Assembly (NCBI RefSeq): GCF_900101075.1
Contig: NZ_FNFY01000002.1
Coordinates: 1-64,000 of the forward strand
Reading direction: 5' to 3'
Length of the DNA: 64,000 nt
From: Lacicoccus qingdaonensis
Lineage (GTDB): Bacteria; Bacillota; Bacilli; Staphylococcales; Salinicoccaceae
In this document: one piece after another, positions 27,218 through 37,533 of the stretch
Layout of the letters: every line of letters starts with the position of its first letter
How positions within the stretch are numbered: the first letter of the stretch is position 1
The notes under the pieces: generated by a model
Told to the model about the DNA's origin: nothing
Seen by the model: the letters and a program-made list of their open reading frames with translations, nothing else
Databases searched by the model: none
Position numbers and translations under genes: made by a program

Positions 27218-27817
27218 CTATATATAGTCATTTCGTTTCAGGTAATCGAGTATTACATTCACAGACTCTTCTACAGTTTGCTTTTCCGTATCGACAATTA
27301 TTTCAGGATCAACAGGACTCTCATACGGTGCATTGATGCCGGTGAATTCTTTGATTTCACCCTGTCGTGCTTTTTTATAAAGTCCTTTCGGATCTCTGAT
27401 TTCACATTTTTCCAAACTGCATTTTGTATATATTTCGATGAATTCATCCGGACCTACCATGTCTCTCGCATGATCACGGTCTTCCTTATATGGTGAGATG
27501 AAGGCTGTCAGAGTAATGAGTCCGGCATCGACCATCAATTTCCCCACTTCACCGATACGTCTTATATTTTCTGTTCTGTCTTCCGGGCTGAATCCAAGGT
27601 TATTATTCAATCCATGTCTGACATTATCCCCGTCCAGCCGGTAAGTCTGAACATGCGTTTCATACAGAGCTTTTTCAAGAGCGACCGAAATCGTCGACTT
27701 CCCTGAGCCGGACAGCCCGGTAAACCATAAAACCGCGCTTTTATGTGCATTTCGCTTCTGTCTTTCTTGTTTTGTCACTTTTGAGTCATGCCACGTTATA
27801 TTGGTCGACGTACTCAT
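27218..27817 (-). CDS. cysC: adenylylsulfate kinase
   Basis: Phosphorylates APS to PAPS with ATP in sulfate activation. Walker [10 protein letters not shown] near residue 34, then [22 protein letters not shown] (APS site, read across positions about 60-81), and the KxGE-type tail [11 protein letters not shown]. Its 199 aa are normal for the family. GGGGTGGGAAG upstream of the ATG. It is the last gene of the operon, 15 bases after sat. With CysC present, the reductase CysH can be fed with PAPS as well as APS. Confidence 0.95.
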   Translation of the reverse strand: MSTSTNITWHDSKVTKQERQKRNAHKSAVLWFTGLSGSGKSTISVALEKALYETHVQTYRLDGDNVRHGLNNNLGFSPEDRTENIRRIGEVGKLMVDAGLITLTAFISPYKEDRDHARDMVGPDEFIEIYTKCSLEKCEIRDPKGLYKKARQGEIKEFTGINAPYESPVDPEIIVDTEKQTVEESVNVILDYLKRNDYI

Positions 27818-27832
27818 CTTCCCACCCCTTCT

Positions 27833-29020
27833 CTACTTGGTTTTCTGAAGACCGCTGATTAAAACATCTGCGACTTCTTTTCTTGAAAATTCTTTTGGCA
27901 ACTGCTCACCATTACGCAGTTTTTCACGCACTTTCGTACCGCTTAGATGCACGTGGTGTGCGGCATCATGCGGGCATGTTTTTGCCGTGGCCATATTTTC
28001 ACAACTCGTGCAGTAGAATGCATGTTCAAACTTCATAATCTGGATGCCGATTTCAAGTTCATAATTGGAAATCAGATCCTGTGCTTCATACGTGCCGTAA
28101 TAGTCACCGACACCGGCATGATCCCTCCCGACTATGAAGTGTGTGCATCCGTAATTTTTACGGACAAGGGCATGCAGTATAGCTTCTCTTGGTCCGGCAT
28201 AGCGCATTGCAGCCGGATAGATGACAAGCGTCGTACGATTCTCAGGATAGTAGTTTTCAAGAATCGCCTGATAACTTTCCATCCTGATATCTGCAGGTAT
28301 GTCGCCTGATTTTGTTTCCCCGACCAATGGGTTTAGAAACAACCCGTCCACTGTTTCCAAAGCGGACTTTTGAATATATTCATGCGCTCTGTGAACCGGA
28401 TTCCTCGTCTGAAAGCCGACGACGGTTTCCCACCCCAAATCGTAAAATCGCTGTCTTGTTTCTGCCGGATCCAGATAAAACGCCTCGAATTCACCGTGCT
28501 CCGGCCGGTTCAACAGATGAATAGGTCCAGCCAGGTACACATCACCTTTTTCAAACACTTTTTTTACACCAGGGTGATTCGTATCAGTCGTACCATAAAC
28601 CAATTCGGCTTCTTTTGCTTTATCATAAAAATATTTTTCTTCCAGATCCATCACACCATATAAGTGACCATCCTCACCATATAATGCTACTCTTGATCCT
28701 ACATCCAACTGGTCAGCTTCATTTTCTGTAACTGATAAAGTAATCGGTATGCTCCATATCAGACCGCTTGCAAGTCTCATCTTCTCGATGACACTGAAAT
28801 AGTCCTTCTGACTCATAAACCCTTTTAAAGGACTGAAACCGCCAATCGCTATTAATTCAAGGTCGGATATGCTCCATGCATTCAATGTCAGTGAAGGAAA
28901 AGATGCCGACTCTGCAATCAATTCTTTTCTTTCCTGCCCCTGTAATTCCATATTGATCAGGGTTCCGCCATGTGGATCTATAGTACTGTTATTTATTTTA
29001 GTATTGGTTTTCAGAGTCAT
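27833..29020 (-). CDS. sat: sulfate adenylyltransferase
   Basis: ATP sulfurylase, 395 aa, converts sulfate and ATP to APS plus pyrophosphate. The diagnostic motifs are [18 protein letters not shown] (QxRNP with the HxxH near residue 195-205) and [12 protein letters not shown] near 290. A metal-like Cys cluster [16 protein letters not shown] near 345 is a feature of bacterial Sat forms. Its start overlaps the TSUP stop by 4 bases, so the two are translationally coupled: import followed by activation. Confidence 0.95.
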   Translation of the reverse strand: MTLKTNTKINNSTIDPHGGTLINMELQGQERKELIAESASFPSLTLNAWSISDLELIAIGGFSPLKGFMSQKDYFSVIEKMRLASGLIWSIPITLSVTENEADQLDVGSRVALYGEDGHLYGVMDLEEKYFYDKAKEAELVYGTTDTNHPGVKKVFEKGDVYLAGPIHLLNRPEHGEFEAFYLDPAETRQRFYDLGWETVVGFQTRNPVHRAHEYIQKSALETVDGLFLNPLVGETKSGDIPADIRMESYQAILENYYPENRTTLVIYPAAMRYAGPREAILHALVRKNYGCTHFIVGRDHAGVGDYYGTYEAQDLISNYELEIGIQIMKFEHAFYCTSCENMATAKTCPHDAAHHVHLSGTKVREKLRNGEQLPKEFSRKEVADVLISGLQKTK

Positions 29021-29934
29021 ATCTCATTCATCTCCTGTAAATTGATTTTTTCGTTCTGATGAGTCTGTAATGCCAAGTTCCTTTTATTTTTATGATATGC
29101 ATAGACCAGTAATCCGCCCCACATCACTATAACCAATGAGTTGATGAACACTGGGAGTGCTGAATTTTGAAAAAATGTATCCAATAATATATTACTGTTT
29201 GTAAAAATAATCAGACCGCCAACAAATACTGCCAAAAAATACAAAGGAATCACTTTCACAAGCCATGCCGCAAACGGGGCGGCAATCACCCCGCCCAACG
29301 CAAGTGCAATGACCAGCCCCCAACTGATCTGACTGAAACCGAGAAATATGAAAAATCCTGCCGAGGCAGAAATTGTTACGATAAACTCACTGCTTGAAAC
29401 CGTACCGACTACCTTTCTTGCTTCAATTTTCTTTCTGGACAAAAGTACAGGTGTGTTTACCGGACCCCAGCCGCCGCCTCCGATTGAATCGAGAAATCCA
29501 GCCACTCCACCCAGCGGGATGGATAACAGCCCGGAAACTTTTTTGTTCTGGAAGCCATTTTTCATTTCTCTTTTAAAAAGGAATTGATAGAGGACATAAA
29601 ATCCCATTGTAAGTAAAAATAACGAGATAAAAGGTTTGATGGTATCACCGTCCAGACTGCTGAGCAGCGCTGCGCCTAAAAATGACGTCAAAGCACCGGG
29701 CAAGGCAAGTCGTAACATCAATGGTTTATCGACATTGCCGAATTTCAAATGAGAAATACCTGAAGCAGCTGTTGTGGCAATCTGTGAAATGTGTATGGTG
29801 GCAGAAGCAATGACAGGTGCAATACCGGCACTCAGCAGTAAAGATGAAGATGTTGCGCCGAACCCCATGCCAAGTGATCCATCAATGAGCTGGGCAAAAA
29901 ATCCCACAAGTGCAAATATAGTCAGCTTTTGCAT
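29017..29934 (-). CDS. TSUP family permease, probable sulfate importer
   Basis: A 305-aa TauE/SafE-type membrane protein with two symmetric halves: [17 protein letters not shown] near residue 14 and [20 protein letters not shown] near 145. Its place between the siroheme genes and sat, with a 4-base overlap to sat, points to sulfate (or thiosulfate) uptake; this gene stands where cysP or other transporters occur in related operons. The other TSUP gene at 5.5 kb has no such context. GGGGGACATCT before the ATG supports the start. Confidence 0.85.
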   Translation of the reverse strand: MQKLTIFALVGFFAQLIDGSLGMGFGATSSSLLLSAGIAPVIASATIHISQIATTAASGISHLKFGNVDKPLMLRLALPGALTSFLGAALLSSLDGDTIKPFISLFLLTMGFYVLYQFLFKREMKNGFQNKKVSGLLSIPLGGVAGFLDSIGGGGWGPVNTPVLLSRKKIEARKVVGTVSSSEFIVTISASAGFFIFLGFSQISWGLVIALALGGVIAAPFAAWLVKVIPLYFLAVFVGGLIIFTNSNILLDTFFQNSALPVFINSLVIVMWGGLLVYAYHKNKRNLALQTHQNEKINLQEMNEI

Positions 29935-29960
29935 AGATGTCCCCCTTCATTTCCTTTTAT

Positions 29961-30572
29961 TTAATTCTGGTCATTCAACCAGGAAAGAATTTCTTCCTGT
30001 TTTGTACTGTTTAAATACTTCTTCGACAGTATCTGCTTAAGAAATAAAGTCTTCTCTTCCATGGATAATGAAGTTTCTTTGATGGCCATTCTGCATGTGT
30101 ACAGAAAGTCAACGTATTCCTCATATCGATGATCATACTGTGATTTGAGTTCTTTTATAATTTGTGAAACGAGCATGGGGCTGGCAGATTCCGTAGATAC
30201 TGCGAAAGACAATTTGCCCCGCCTGTACATTGCAGGGAATATGACATTCCCTGACAGCCCCGCGTCCGTCATGTTCAGTGCACAATGCTCAGGTGTTGCT
30301 GTTTTGACTGATTGATTGACTTGCTTATCATTTGTTGCAGCAATGATCAGATCTGCTCCCTTCACATCTGCCGCTTCAAATTTCTTCCTTCTCCATATCA
30401 GTCTGTCATGTTCGTACAATGAGTATAGATACTCATTTATATCCGGACTTATTACAATCAGTGAGGCTTCAATACCGATTAAAGTTTTAACTCTGCGCTC
30501 TGCAACATTTCCACCACCGATGATGTAAATGTTTTTTCCCTGCATATCGACCATCAGTGGAATATATGACAT
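29961..30572 (-). CDS. sirC: precorrin-2 dehydrogenase (SirC)
   Basis: Oxidises precorrin-2 to sirohydrochlorin with NAD, the second siroheme step. The N-terminal Rossmann motif is MVDMQGKNIYIIGGGNVAERRV (glycine core at residues 19-22), then VSQIIKELKSQYDHRYEEY in the dimer/CysG-like region near 150. It is 203 aa, the separate Bacillus/Staphylococcus type rather than a CysG fusion. GGAGGTGAGG upstream. Flanked by sirB and the TSUP importer in one operon. Confidence 0.92.
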   Translation of the reverse strand: MSYIPLMVDMQGKNIYIIGGGNVAERRVKTLIGIEASLIVISPDINEYLYSLYEHDRLIWRRKKFEAADVKGADLIIAATNDKQVNQSVKTATPEHCALNMTDAGLSGNVIFPAMYRRGKLSFAVSTESASPMLVSQIIKELKSQYDHRYEEYVDFLYTCRMAIKETSLSMEEKTLFLKQILSKKYLNSTKQEEILSWLNDQN

Positions 30573-30596
30573 TCTGACCTCACCTCCTGATACAAA

Positions 30597-31340
30597 TTAA
30601 ATTGGCTGCCCGGCCTTTAATGTTTCATACACTCTATCTTTAAGTGCAGTCTGCATATCAGGATGATCTCCCAGGTGACTGCACAGCACAATTTCAGTTT
30701 CAGAGTTACTTTCACCGACTGTTTTTTCAATATGTCTTTCGAGTATCCCTGTGAACCATAAATAAGGCGCGATATATATTTGTGAACGTCTTTCTTCCAA
30801 TGAAGTTTTCAGCTTTTCTTCAAATGAAGGGCTGCAAACTGCCAGATAGCATACTTCGACACTTTGAAAATCTGTCGTTTCTTTCATATATTCTCCAATA
30901 TTCGAAATATCAATTTCAGTCTGAGGGTTATAACTGCCCCTTCCGACAACAAGTAGTTTTGCGTCTCTTGCCGGCACTGTGCCTGTTTGGGCGATTCTTT
31001 CCTTTAAAATGTTCGAAATGCGTGTCTGGACACCGAGCGGCTTTCCATATATGAATGTCACGTCATGATACTTACTTTTCACCTGTTCAATCTTATCCGG
31101 AATATCATTGAAATAATGTCCGGCACTTAAAAGAAGCACCGGCACCACTGCCAATTCCGTCACGCCTTTTTCCACTAATATGCTGACACCTTTTTCGACA
31201 TCCGGTTCAGATAATTCCAGGAAGCATATTTCCTGATGTTCTATATCGACCTGTGTGATGACCTGGTTGATGAATCCAACCGCTTCTTCAGTTGCATGAC
31301 GCACCCTGCTGCCATGACTCACGTACAATACACCTCTCAT
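30597..31340 (-). CDS. sirB: sirohydrochlorin ferrochelatase (SirB/CbiX)
   Basis: Inserts Fe(II) into sirohydrochlorin to give siroheme for sulfite reductase. The N-terminal YVSHGSRVRHATEEA holds the CbiX His ligand, and VLLLSAGHYFNDIPDKI near residue 75 holds the second. It is 247 aa, the long single-chain form. GGGAGGATATT upstream of ATG. Order cobA-sirB-sirC gives the full path uroporphyrinogen III to siroheme in three adjacent genes. Confidence 0.9.
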   Translation of the reverse strand: MRGVLYVSHGSRVRHATEEAVGFINQVITQVDIEHQEICFLELSEPDVEKGVSILVEKGVTELAVVPVLLLSAGHYFNDIPDKIEQVKSKYHDVTFIYGKPLGVQTRISNILKERIAQTGTVPARDAKLLVVGRGSYNPQTEIDISNIGEYMKETTDFQSVEVCYLAVCSPSFEEKLKTSLEERRSQIYIAPYLWFTGILERHIEKTVGESNSETEIVLCSHLGDHPDMQTALKDRVYETLKAGQPI

Positions 31341-31364
31341 AATATCCTCCCATCCGGGTTATGA

Positions 31365-32129
31365 TTATATTTTAGCGAGATGCTCAGGAATACTTTCTTC
31401 TTCAAACCATCTGATTTTCTCCCTGAACCGTACAACATCACCAATCACTATCATCGCAGGGTTTTCTATCATCTTCGACACTTCAGCAATGTTGTCCAGT
31501 GTGCCTGCGACACTCCGCTGATGTGAAGTTGTCCCTGATTGGATGACAGCAGCAGGCGTTGTGGATTCAAGTCCATATCTGATCAGTCTGCTGCAAATAT
31601 CCGGTAAATTTTTTACACCCATGTAAATGCATAATGTACCATTGACAGCCGCAAGGTTTTTCCAATACTCCTCGACATCAACATCTTTGCCTGTAACACC
31701 TGAGGCAAATGTCACAGTGGAGCTGACATTACGGTGGGTCACCGGTATACCGGCGTACGCCGGAGCTGCAGCTCCTGAAGTGATTCCCGGAATAATTTCA
31801 AAAGAAATATCATTGTCGGAGAAATGTACTGCTTCTTCTCCCCCTCTGCCAAATATGAATGGGTCGCCGCCTTTCAGTCTCGTCACAGTTTTTCCCTGAA
31901 GTGCAAAATCAACCATAAGAAAATTGATGTCCTGCTGGCTGAGAGAATGATGGTCCGGCTTTTTACCACAATAGATCAGCTGGCATGAAACTCTGCTATA
32001 TTCCAGAAGTTTTTCGTTAATAAGCCGGTCATAAAGAATGACATCCGCCTCCTGAATAGCTTTGATCCCTTTCAAAGTGATCAGGTCCGGATCTCCAGGA
32101 CCTGCACCCACTAAATAAACTTTCCCCAT
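31365..32129 (-). CDS. cobA: uroporphyrinogen-III C-methyltransferase
   Basis: SUMT enzyme, 254 aa, methylates uroporphyrinogen III twice with SAM to make precorrin-2. SAM-binding P-loop GAGPGDPDLITLKG near residue 7, then YDRLI, and the RLKGGDPFIFGRGGEEA signature near 85, and PGITSGAAAPAYAGIPVTHR near 115. GAGGTGG upstream of the ATG. It is the first siroheme gene, placed directly after the siroheme enzyme cysI. Confidence 0.95.
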   Translation of the reverse strand: MGKVYLVGAGPGDPDLITLKGIKAIQEADVILYDRLINEKLLEYSRVSCQLIYCGKKPDHHSLSQQDINFLMVDFALQGKTVTRLKGGDPFIFGRGGEEAVHFSDNDISFEIIPGITSGAAAPAYAGIPVTHRNVSSTVTFASGVTGKDVDVEEYWKNLAAVNGTLCIYMGVKNLPDICSRLIRYGLESTTPAAVIQSGTTSHQRSVAGTLDNIAEVSKMIENPAMIVIGDVVRFREKIRWFEEESIPEHLAKI

Positions 32130-32152
32130 CTTGCCACCTCACTTTTAATTTA

Positions 32153-33856
32153 TCAGCTGTGAAAATCCTGTTCTGAATATACTTCTTCCACAATTTCATT
32201 ACGGATGACAAAGTCGCCAAAATGCTCACCTTCATGACGCTCTTTCCCATACTGGATAAGCATCGGTTCCAGGCTTTCCAATATTTCCGCTTCGCCGATA
32301 TTTTCTTTGTACAGCTTGTTCAATCTGTCTCCTTTAAAGCCGCCGCCCAAATACATATTATATTTTTCAGGCGCCTTCCCTATGAATGCAATTTCTGCAA
32401 GACCCGGCCTTGAACATCCATTTGGGCAACCTGACATACGGATGGTAATCTCTTCTTCTCTCAGACCTGCCTCATCCAGTATCCCTTCAATCTTGTCTAT
32501 GAGTGACGGCAGATAGCGTTCAGATTCCGCCATGGCCAGACCACAGGTCGGGAAAGCGACACATGCCATGGAATTCTTTCTCAGCCCCGAATAATGTTCG
32601 GCATCCGTGATGCCGTATTTCTCAATGATTTCAGTAATTTGTTTTTTCTTATGGTTCGTCACATTGGCAATGATCAGATTCTGGTTGGGTGTCAGACGAA
32701 AATCACCGGTATGGATATCTGCAATTTCTTTGAGTGCAGTTTTCAGCTGATACTCGTCGGTATCTTTGACACGGCCATTCTGGATGAATAATGTATAATG
32801 CCATCTGCCGTCGCCTTTCGTCCATCCGTACCGGTCACCGTTATGTTCAAAATTGTAAGCTCTAGGCTGTTCAATCTCACGGCCCAGTCTGTCATTCAGT
32901 TCACGGGTGATCCAGTCCACACCTTTCCTGTCTACCGTATATTTGAACCTGGCCAGTTTGCGGTCCTCTCTGTCCCCGTAATCCCGCTGGATTGTGACAA
33001 TTTTCTCCGCCACTTCAGTCACTTCATCCTTCGGGCAATAACCGATCACTTTGCCTGTCTGAGGATAAGTCGATGTGTTACCGTGTGTCATTCCCATGCC
33101 GCCTCCGACTGAAATATTAAAGCCTTTCAGTTCATCATTTTCGATAATGGCGATCAGGCCGATATCCTGGCTGTAAACATCAATATCATTCGATGGCGGC
33201 ACCGCAATACCGATTTTAAATTTACGCGGCAGATAAGTTTTCCCGTACATCGGTTCTTCTTCCTTCGTATCCAGAATCTTCTCTTTGTCCAGCCAGATTT
33301 CGTGGTAGGCACCGGTACGCGGTGACAGATGGTCACTGATTTGACCGGCAAAATGGTCAACCTCTTTATGTACCGCCGACTGGTATGGATTGGGGTTGCA
33401 CATTACATTACGGTTCACATCGCCGCATGCTGCCAGTGAATCCATCAATGCACCGTGAATGCTCTGCATCGAACTTTTCAAATTTCTTTTTAAGATGCCA
33501 TGGAACTGAAATGCCTGGCGGGTCGTCAGTTTCAAAGTTCCGTTCGCATATTCATTCGAAATGGCATCCATGGCCAGCCACTGTTCAGGTGTTGCTGTAC
33601 CACCCGGAACACGGACTCTGATCATGAAACTGTACGCAGGCTCCAATTTCTGTCTGCGCCGTTCATCACGGAGGTCCCTGTCATCCTGCTGATAACTTCC
33701 GTGAAACTTCAACAACTTGGTATTCTCTTCAGTTATTGAACCGGTGATCCGGTCATCCAGCCCCTCCTGTATCGATCCTCGCAAATAGTTGCTTTCCAGT
33801 TTTATCTTTTCCATTACATCCAGCTGTTCCAAGAGCTCTTTATCGTATTCGGTCAA
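32153..33856 (-). CDS. cysI: assimilatory sulfite reductase hemoprotein subunit
   Basis: Reduces sulfite to sulfide using siroheme and a [4Fe-4S] cluster. 567 aa, with the ferredoxin-reductase-like half domains; the cluster/siroheme cysteines are visible as [11 protein letters not shown] near residue 435 and [16 protein letters not shown] near 480. AGGAGG 8 bases upstream supports a TTG start at 33856. It begins 15 bases after cysJ and works as a complex with it. Confidence 0.95.
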   Translation of the reverse strand: MTEYDKELLEQLDVMEKIKLESNYLRGSIQEGLDDRITGSITEENTKLLKFHGSYQQDDRDLRDERRRQKLEPAYSFMIRVRVPGGTATPEQWLAMDAISNEYANGTLKLTTRQAFQFHGILKRNLKSSMQSIHGALMDSLAACGDVNRNVMCNPNPYQSAVHKEVDHFAGQISDHLSPRTGAYHEIWLDKEKILDTKEEEPMYGKTYLPRKFKIGIAVPPSNDIDVYSQDIGLIAIIENDELKGFNISVGGGMGMTHGNTSTYPQTGKVIGYCPKDEVTEVAEKIVTIQRDYGDREDRKLARFKYTVDRKGVDWITRELNDRLGREIEQPRAYNFEHNGDRYGWTKGDGRWHYTLFIQNGRVKDTDEYQLKTALKEIADIHTGDFRLTPNQNLIIANVTNHKKKQITEIIEKYGITDAEHYSGLRKNSMACVAFPTCGLAMAESERYLPSLIDKIEGILDEAGLREEEITIRMSGCPNGCSRPGLAEIAFIGKAPEKYNMYLGGGFKGDRLNKLYKENIGEAEILESLEPMLIQYGKERHEGEHFGDFVIRNEIVEEVYSEQDFHS

Positions 33857-33871
33857 ATTGAAAACCTCCTT

Positions 33872-35689
33872 CTAATAAACATCACGCTGATATCTCTTTT
33901 CATTCTTCATACTGCTTAAATACATTTCTGCATCGTCACGGCTCATATCTCCTTCTTCTTCCAGAACCTTCAGAATGCTATCATGCACATCTTTGGCCAT
34001 CTTCTTTTCATCACCGCAAACGAAGATTGAAGCACCGCTTTTTATCCACTGGTAAAAATCTTTTCCGCTTTCCTGTATGAGATGCTGCACATATACTTTT
34101 TCTTCCGTGTCACGGGAAAATGCCAGATCGAGACGCCCAAGCGTGCCTTCATTCAGCCAGTTCTGCCAATCCGTCTGGTAGAGAAAATCAGTGGTAAAAC
34201 GCTGTTCACCGAAGAACAGCCATGTGTTTCCTTCAATACCGAGCTCTTCCCTCTCTTCGATGAAAGACCTGTAAGGGGCAATACCTGTGCCCGGCCCTAT
34301 CATGATGACCGGTGTCGTGTCATCAAATGGAAATTTAAAGTTCGGATTGCGATGCACATAAATCGGAATCTGTTCACCAGGTTCAATGCGCTCCGCAATC
34401 TCAACCGAACAGACGCCGTTTCTGTCCCTGCTATTTGAATGATATCTGACCGCACCGATGGTCAGGTGAACTTCATCAGGGTTGGCCGCACAGCTTGAAG
34501 CGATTGAATATTCACGCGCAGGCATTTTTCTAAGTACAGGAAACAGTGTTTCCTGGGTCAGTCCAACCGGTGGAAAATCAGAGATCAGATCGATCAGATC
34601 TCTGCCGTATATATATTCCCTGATCCGGTCATCATCTTCCAGATATGATGTGAGCGACTCATTGCCGAATACTTCCGATAACTTTTTCATTAACGGTTTT
34701 GTCAGCTTTGTAATCTCAAAATGTGTACGGAGTGCCGCTTTCGTTGTTACAGTCTCTTCATTCTTACCAGCATTCACCCGGTAATCCGGATCCCAGCCGA
34801 GCAGCGTGATCAGCTGATCAACCAATACTTCGTCATTTTTCGGAAATATGCCTATGCAGTCCCCGGGTTCAAAAGTCAACCCGGAATCTTCAATCGATAA
34901 TTCAATATGGCGGGTTTCTTTCTCCGAGCCACGACCGTTCAGTCTGATGTTATCCAGTACTTCAGCCATATATGGATTCTTCCTGGAATATTCTGTTGTC
35001 ACTCCGGCTGTTGAAACAGCTTCTTTTGGAACATCTACATTCTGTCCGCCGGTTTCAAAAATTGAACTGATGACACTGTTGATCCATTCTTCTGCCGCAT
35101 CATCATAATCAACATCACAATCCACTCTTGGGACGATCCGTTCACCGCCGAGCTCCTCGAGACGCTGATCAAAATCTTTGCCGGCCTGGCAGAAATACTC
35201 GTATGATTCATCACCCAGTGACAGGACTGCAAATCGTAAATCTTTTAAATTCGGTGCTTTTCTGCTGTGGAGGAACTCATAGAAATCGACCGCATTTTCA
35301 GGCGCCGTACCTTCTCCATGTGTTGCAGATATGATAATCAGGTCCTCCACTTTCTTGAGCTTATTGGATTTGAAATCATTCATGGCTGAAATCGAGACAT
35401 GAAAATCTTTTTCTTTCAGCAGTGATGCCATCGATTCCGACAGAATTTGTGCATTGCCCGTTTCAGAACCGTATAAAATCGTCACTTCCCTTGTCTCCCG
35501 CGGCGTCATGACCGCTGTCTGGTATTGAGGAATGTTCTCCCCCGTCTCTTCCGGAGTGTCCAGGAGATTATTTGCAGTCAGGTAACCGCTTAGCCAGACC
35601 TTCTGCTCCTTGCTTGTCGTCGATAGAATTGTATTTATTTTTTCCGCCTGTTCCTTATCAAACGGACTGTTTGTTACATTCAGTATCAA
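33872..35689 (-). CDS. cysJ: assimilatory sulfite reductase flavoprotein subunit
   Basis: NADPH-dependent electron donor for CysI. 605 aa: flavodoxin domain (TILYGSETGNAQILSES near residue 70; SATHGEGTAPENA near 115), then FAD- and NADPH-binding domains (RKMPAREYSIASS near 395, GPGTGIAPYRSF near 470, and FVCGDEKKMAKDV near 565). GAGGTG 7 bases upstream supports a TTG start at 35689. A GCCATAA/TTATGGC hairpin at 35771-35786 separates it from cysH. Confidence 0.95.
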   Translation of the reverse strand: MILNVTNSPFDKEQAEKINTILSTTSKEQKVWLSGYLTANNLLDTPEETGENIPQYQTAVMTPRETREVTILYGSETGNAQILSESMASLLKEKDFHVSISAMNDFKSNKLKKVEDLIIISATHGEGTAPENAVDFYEFLHSRKAPNLKDLRFAVLSLGDESYEYFCQAGKDFDQRLEELGGERIVPRVDCDVDYDDAAEEWINSVISSIFETGGQNVDVPKEAVSTAGVTTEYSRKNPYMAEVLDNIRLNGRGSEKETRHIELSIEDSGLTFEPGDCIGIFPKNDEVLVDQLITLLGWDPDYRVNAGKNEETVTTKAALRTHFEITKLTKPLMKKLSEVFGNESLTSYLEDDDRIREYIYGRDLIDLISDFPPVGLTQETLFPVLRKMPAREYSIASSCAANPDEVHLTIGAVRYHSNSRDRNGVCSVEIAERIEPGEQIPIYVHRNPNFKFPFDDTTPVIMIGPGTGIAPYRSFIEEREELGIEGNTWLFFGEQRFTTDFLYQTDWQNWLNEGTLGRLDLAFSRDTEEKVYVQHLIQESGKDFYQWIKSGASIFVCGDEKKMAKDVHDSILKVLEEEGDMSRDDAEMYLSSMKNEKRYQRDVY

Positions 35690-35770
35690 GGTTCATCACC
35701 TCGTGATTTATTTTGTTAATGGTAAAAAATTATCCCTAGCAATCAAGTAGGTTTTATGTTTAAAAATAAA

Positions 35771-35786
35771 GCCATAATGTTATGGC
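35771..35786 (-). other. intercistronic hairpin between cysH and cysJ
   Basis: Perfect 7-base arms GCCATAA (35771-35777) and TTATGGC (35780-35786) with a 2-base loop, followed on the minus strand by TTTATTTTTAAA. It could be a leaky terminator or an RNA processing site that lowers the downstream genes relative to cysH. Confidence 0.5.
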
Positions 35787-35795
35787 GGTAAAATA

Positions 35796-36530
35796 CTATT
35801 TGGAATCATCATCAGAAGTATGCAAGCCGCATTCAGTCTTGTCGAAACCGGACCATCTGCCTGCACGGGAATCTTCAGAATCGAACACCTGCGATGTACA
35901 AGGTATACAGCCGATACTTGGATAATTCTGATCATGCAGTACATTGTACGGCAAATCTTTTTTCTCGATATATCCCCATACATCTTCATGAGTCCAGTGA
36001 ATTAAAGGACAGACTTTAATGGACTCGAAACGTTCATCCTGATTGACGAAATCAGTATTCTGCCGGCTCTCGGACTGCTCTCTTCTAAGACCGGATATCC
36101 AGGCTGCTGCACCACTCAGAACATCTTCCAGCGGTTTGATTTTACGTATATAGCAGCATTTGCCCGGATCACTTCCCCATAAAGCCCGGCCTTGTTTTTC
36201 AGCTTGTTCATCCAGTGTCAATTCTGGTTTTTTAAGCTCTATCCCAAGTGACGGATATCGCTCTTTCACTCTGTCGATCAGTTCATATGTTTCCTCAAAA
36301 TGCAGGCCGGTATCCAGAAATACTATTTTCGCATCCGCTTTGACGTGTGAAATCAGATCAATCAGTACCATACTCTCAGCACCGAAGCTGCATGAGTAGA
36401 CGATCGAATTGCCGTATGTGCCGTAAGCCCAGTCCAGTACCCGGAGGGCACCTTTTGTGTCATCATCATAATTCAAACTCTTAAAAGGATCGGTCGTAAA
36501 ATTATCGTAATTCAGCGTTTCCACAGACAT
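35796..36530 (-). CDS. cysH: APS/PAPS reductase
   Basis: Reduces APS or PAPS to sulfite, first gene of the operon. The PP-loop is [10 protein letters not shown] near residue 45. A four-cysteine [4Fe-4S] signature is present, CC (GKCCYI near 125) and GCIPC (near 208), as in APS-type and Bacillus dual-specificity reductases. [11 protein letters not shown] is the substrate arm, and ECGLH near the C-terminus carries the catalytic Cys. I choose ATG 36530; GTG 36545 lies inside the AAAGGTG ribosome site. Promoter elements lie at 36619-36645. Confidence 0.93.
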   Translation of the reverse strand: MSVETLNYDNFTTDPFKSLNYDDDTKGALRVLDWAYGTYGNSIVYSCSFGAESMVLIDLISHVKADAKIVFLDTGLHFEETYELIDRVKERYPSLGIELKKPELTLDEQAEKQGRALWGSDPGKCCYIRKIKPLEDVLSGAAAWISGLRREQSESRQNTDFVNQDERFESIKVCPLIHWTHEDVWGYIEKKDLPYNVLHDQNYPSIGCIPCTSQVFDSEDSRAGRWSGFDKTECGLHTSDDDSK

Positions 36531-36618
36531 AATGAATATCAGCACCTTTCCCTGTTCATAAATTAAATAATTATTATTTAAATATTATAAAAAATATGAA
36601 AATAAATATGAACATAAG

Positions 36619-36645
36619 ATTATCATCGAAAAAATTCACCGTCAA
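36619..36645 (-). promoter_or_regulatory. cysH operon promoter and AT-rich dyad
   Basis: Minus strand: TTGACG (36640-36645) and GATAAT (36619-36624) with 15-base spacing, or TAATCT with 17. Downstream, near 36565-36592, lies an AT-rich near-palindrome (AAATAATTATTATTTAAA) between promoter and start. By analogy this is a possible CymR-type repressor site; untested. Confidence 0.45.
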
Positions 36646-36751
36646 CCATAAATTATAGTTTTTTAGTCGGATTTAATTTGTTATGATATTATTTAATCAA
36701 TTCAATGTAGCTCATGTTAAAAATTTAAGTAGTGAGAAAGCGGGTGCGGTT

Positions 36752-36961
36752 ATGTTCGTCAGAATATGGAAGAAGAAGGACAGCTATTATGCAGCTGTGG
36801 TCAAGTCTGTGCGTGATGGTAAGAAAGTCAGGCAGGAAACCGTCTGCTACCTTGGTGTGGTCGAGGAAAATCAGGTGCCTTATCTGAAGGCGGCCTATTC
36901 GAAGAATAAACCGAAACTGCTTTACGAAGATGGCAGGATATATGACGGAAGAAAGAAATAA
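36752..36961 (+). CDS. small basic protein, transposase-head-like
   Basis: A 69-aa basic protein beginning MFVRIWKKKDSYYAAVV, then VRDGKKVRQETVCYLG. That sequence resembles the first 40 residues of IS1634-type transposases, but the rest (YLKAAYSKNKPKLLYEDG) ends normally. It may be an IS remnant kept as a free-standing gene, or a genuine small nucleic-acid-binding protein. An in-frame upstream extension to 36683 has no ribosome site. Sits alone between the divergent cys and thi operons. The 330 bases after it hold the thi promoter and nothing else I recognise. Confidence 0.45.
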   Translation: MFVRIWKKKDSYYAAVVKSVRDGKKVRQETVCYLGVVEENQVPYLKAAYSKNKPKLLYEDGRIYDGRKK

Positions 36962-37292
36962 ATGGCGGGTTTGAAAGTATAGGACATTCTGCAAAAGTGA
37001 TTCATCAATTTTCAGAATACTTTCTCTGATGAATGGGTTTGTATAAATCAAAAACTATGTATATACATAAACCCAAGGCATTTGAATTTCTGAATTGTAA
37101 TGTGAAGAAAAAGTCGGATTAAACAATCTGATGTATTCATTCTGCTCAAATACACGGGTGTAATTTTACTTTAAATATTTCTGCCCAGACTTCTAAAAAT
37201 TTAACATGCGTCTGAATTTTATTTGCACTTAAGAATCTCGTATATACAAAAGCATTTTAAACAAGTGATTGATGTACAACCATATTTTAAAG

Positions 37293-37321
37293 TTGTATTG
37301 AAAAGTAATACGCGTTATGAT
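37293..37321 (+). promoter_or_regulatory. thi operon promoter
   Basis: TTGTAT (37293-37298), 17-base spacer, TATGAT (37316-37321), about 30 bases before the TPP aptamer. Confidence 0.7.
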
Positions 37322-37352
37322 GAGTTCATGCATCAGAAAACTGAATAGTAAG

Positions 37353-37446
37353 ACCACTGGAAGTGCCTTTTACAAAGGCTGAGATCGAAGTGACGACTTT
37401 GGGATTCCGGAACCTGATCCAGATCATACTGGCGTAGGAAAGTGGC
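37353..37446 (+). ncRNA. TPP riboswitch (THI element)
   Basis: The thi-box core is clear: GGCTGAGATCG (37377-37387), GGAACCTGATCCAGATCAT (37409-37427) and CTGGCGTAGGAAAGTGG (37429-37445), closed by P1 CCACTG/AGTGG. It binds thiamine pyrophosphate and controls the downstream thiazole genes through the terminator at 37482-37519. Confidence 0.93.
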
Positions 37447-37481
37447 GTAACGATATCAAGTCAACGTATATGAATATACAT

Positions 37482-37519
37482 TGCGCTATTTTTCTTTATG
37501 AAAAATAGCGCATTTTTTT
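37482..37519 (+). terminator. riboswitch-controlled terminator
   Basis: Perfect 13-base stem TGCGCTATTTTTC (37482-37494) and GAAAAATAGCGCA (37500-37512), followed by T7. Its position after the aptamer and before tenI shows control by premature termination. Confidence 0.9.
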
Positions 37520-37533
37520 ATAGAGGTGAAAAT

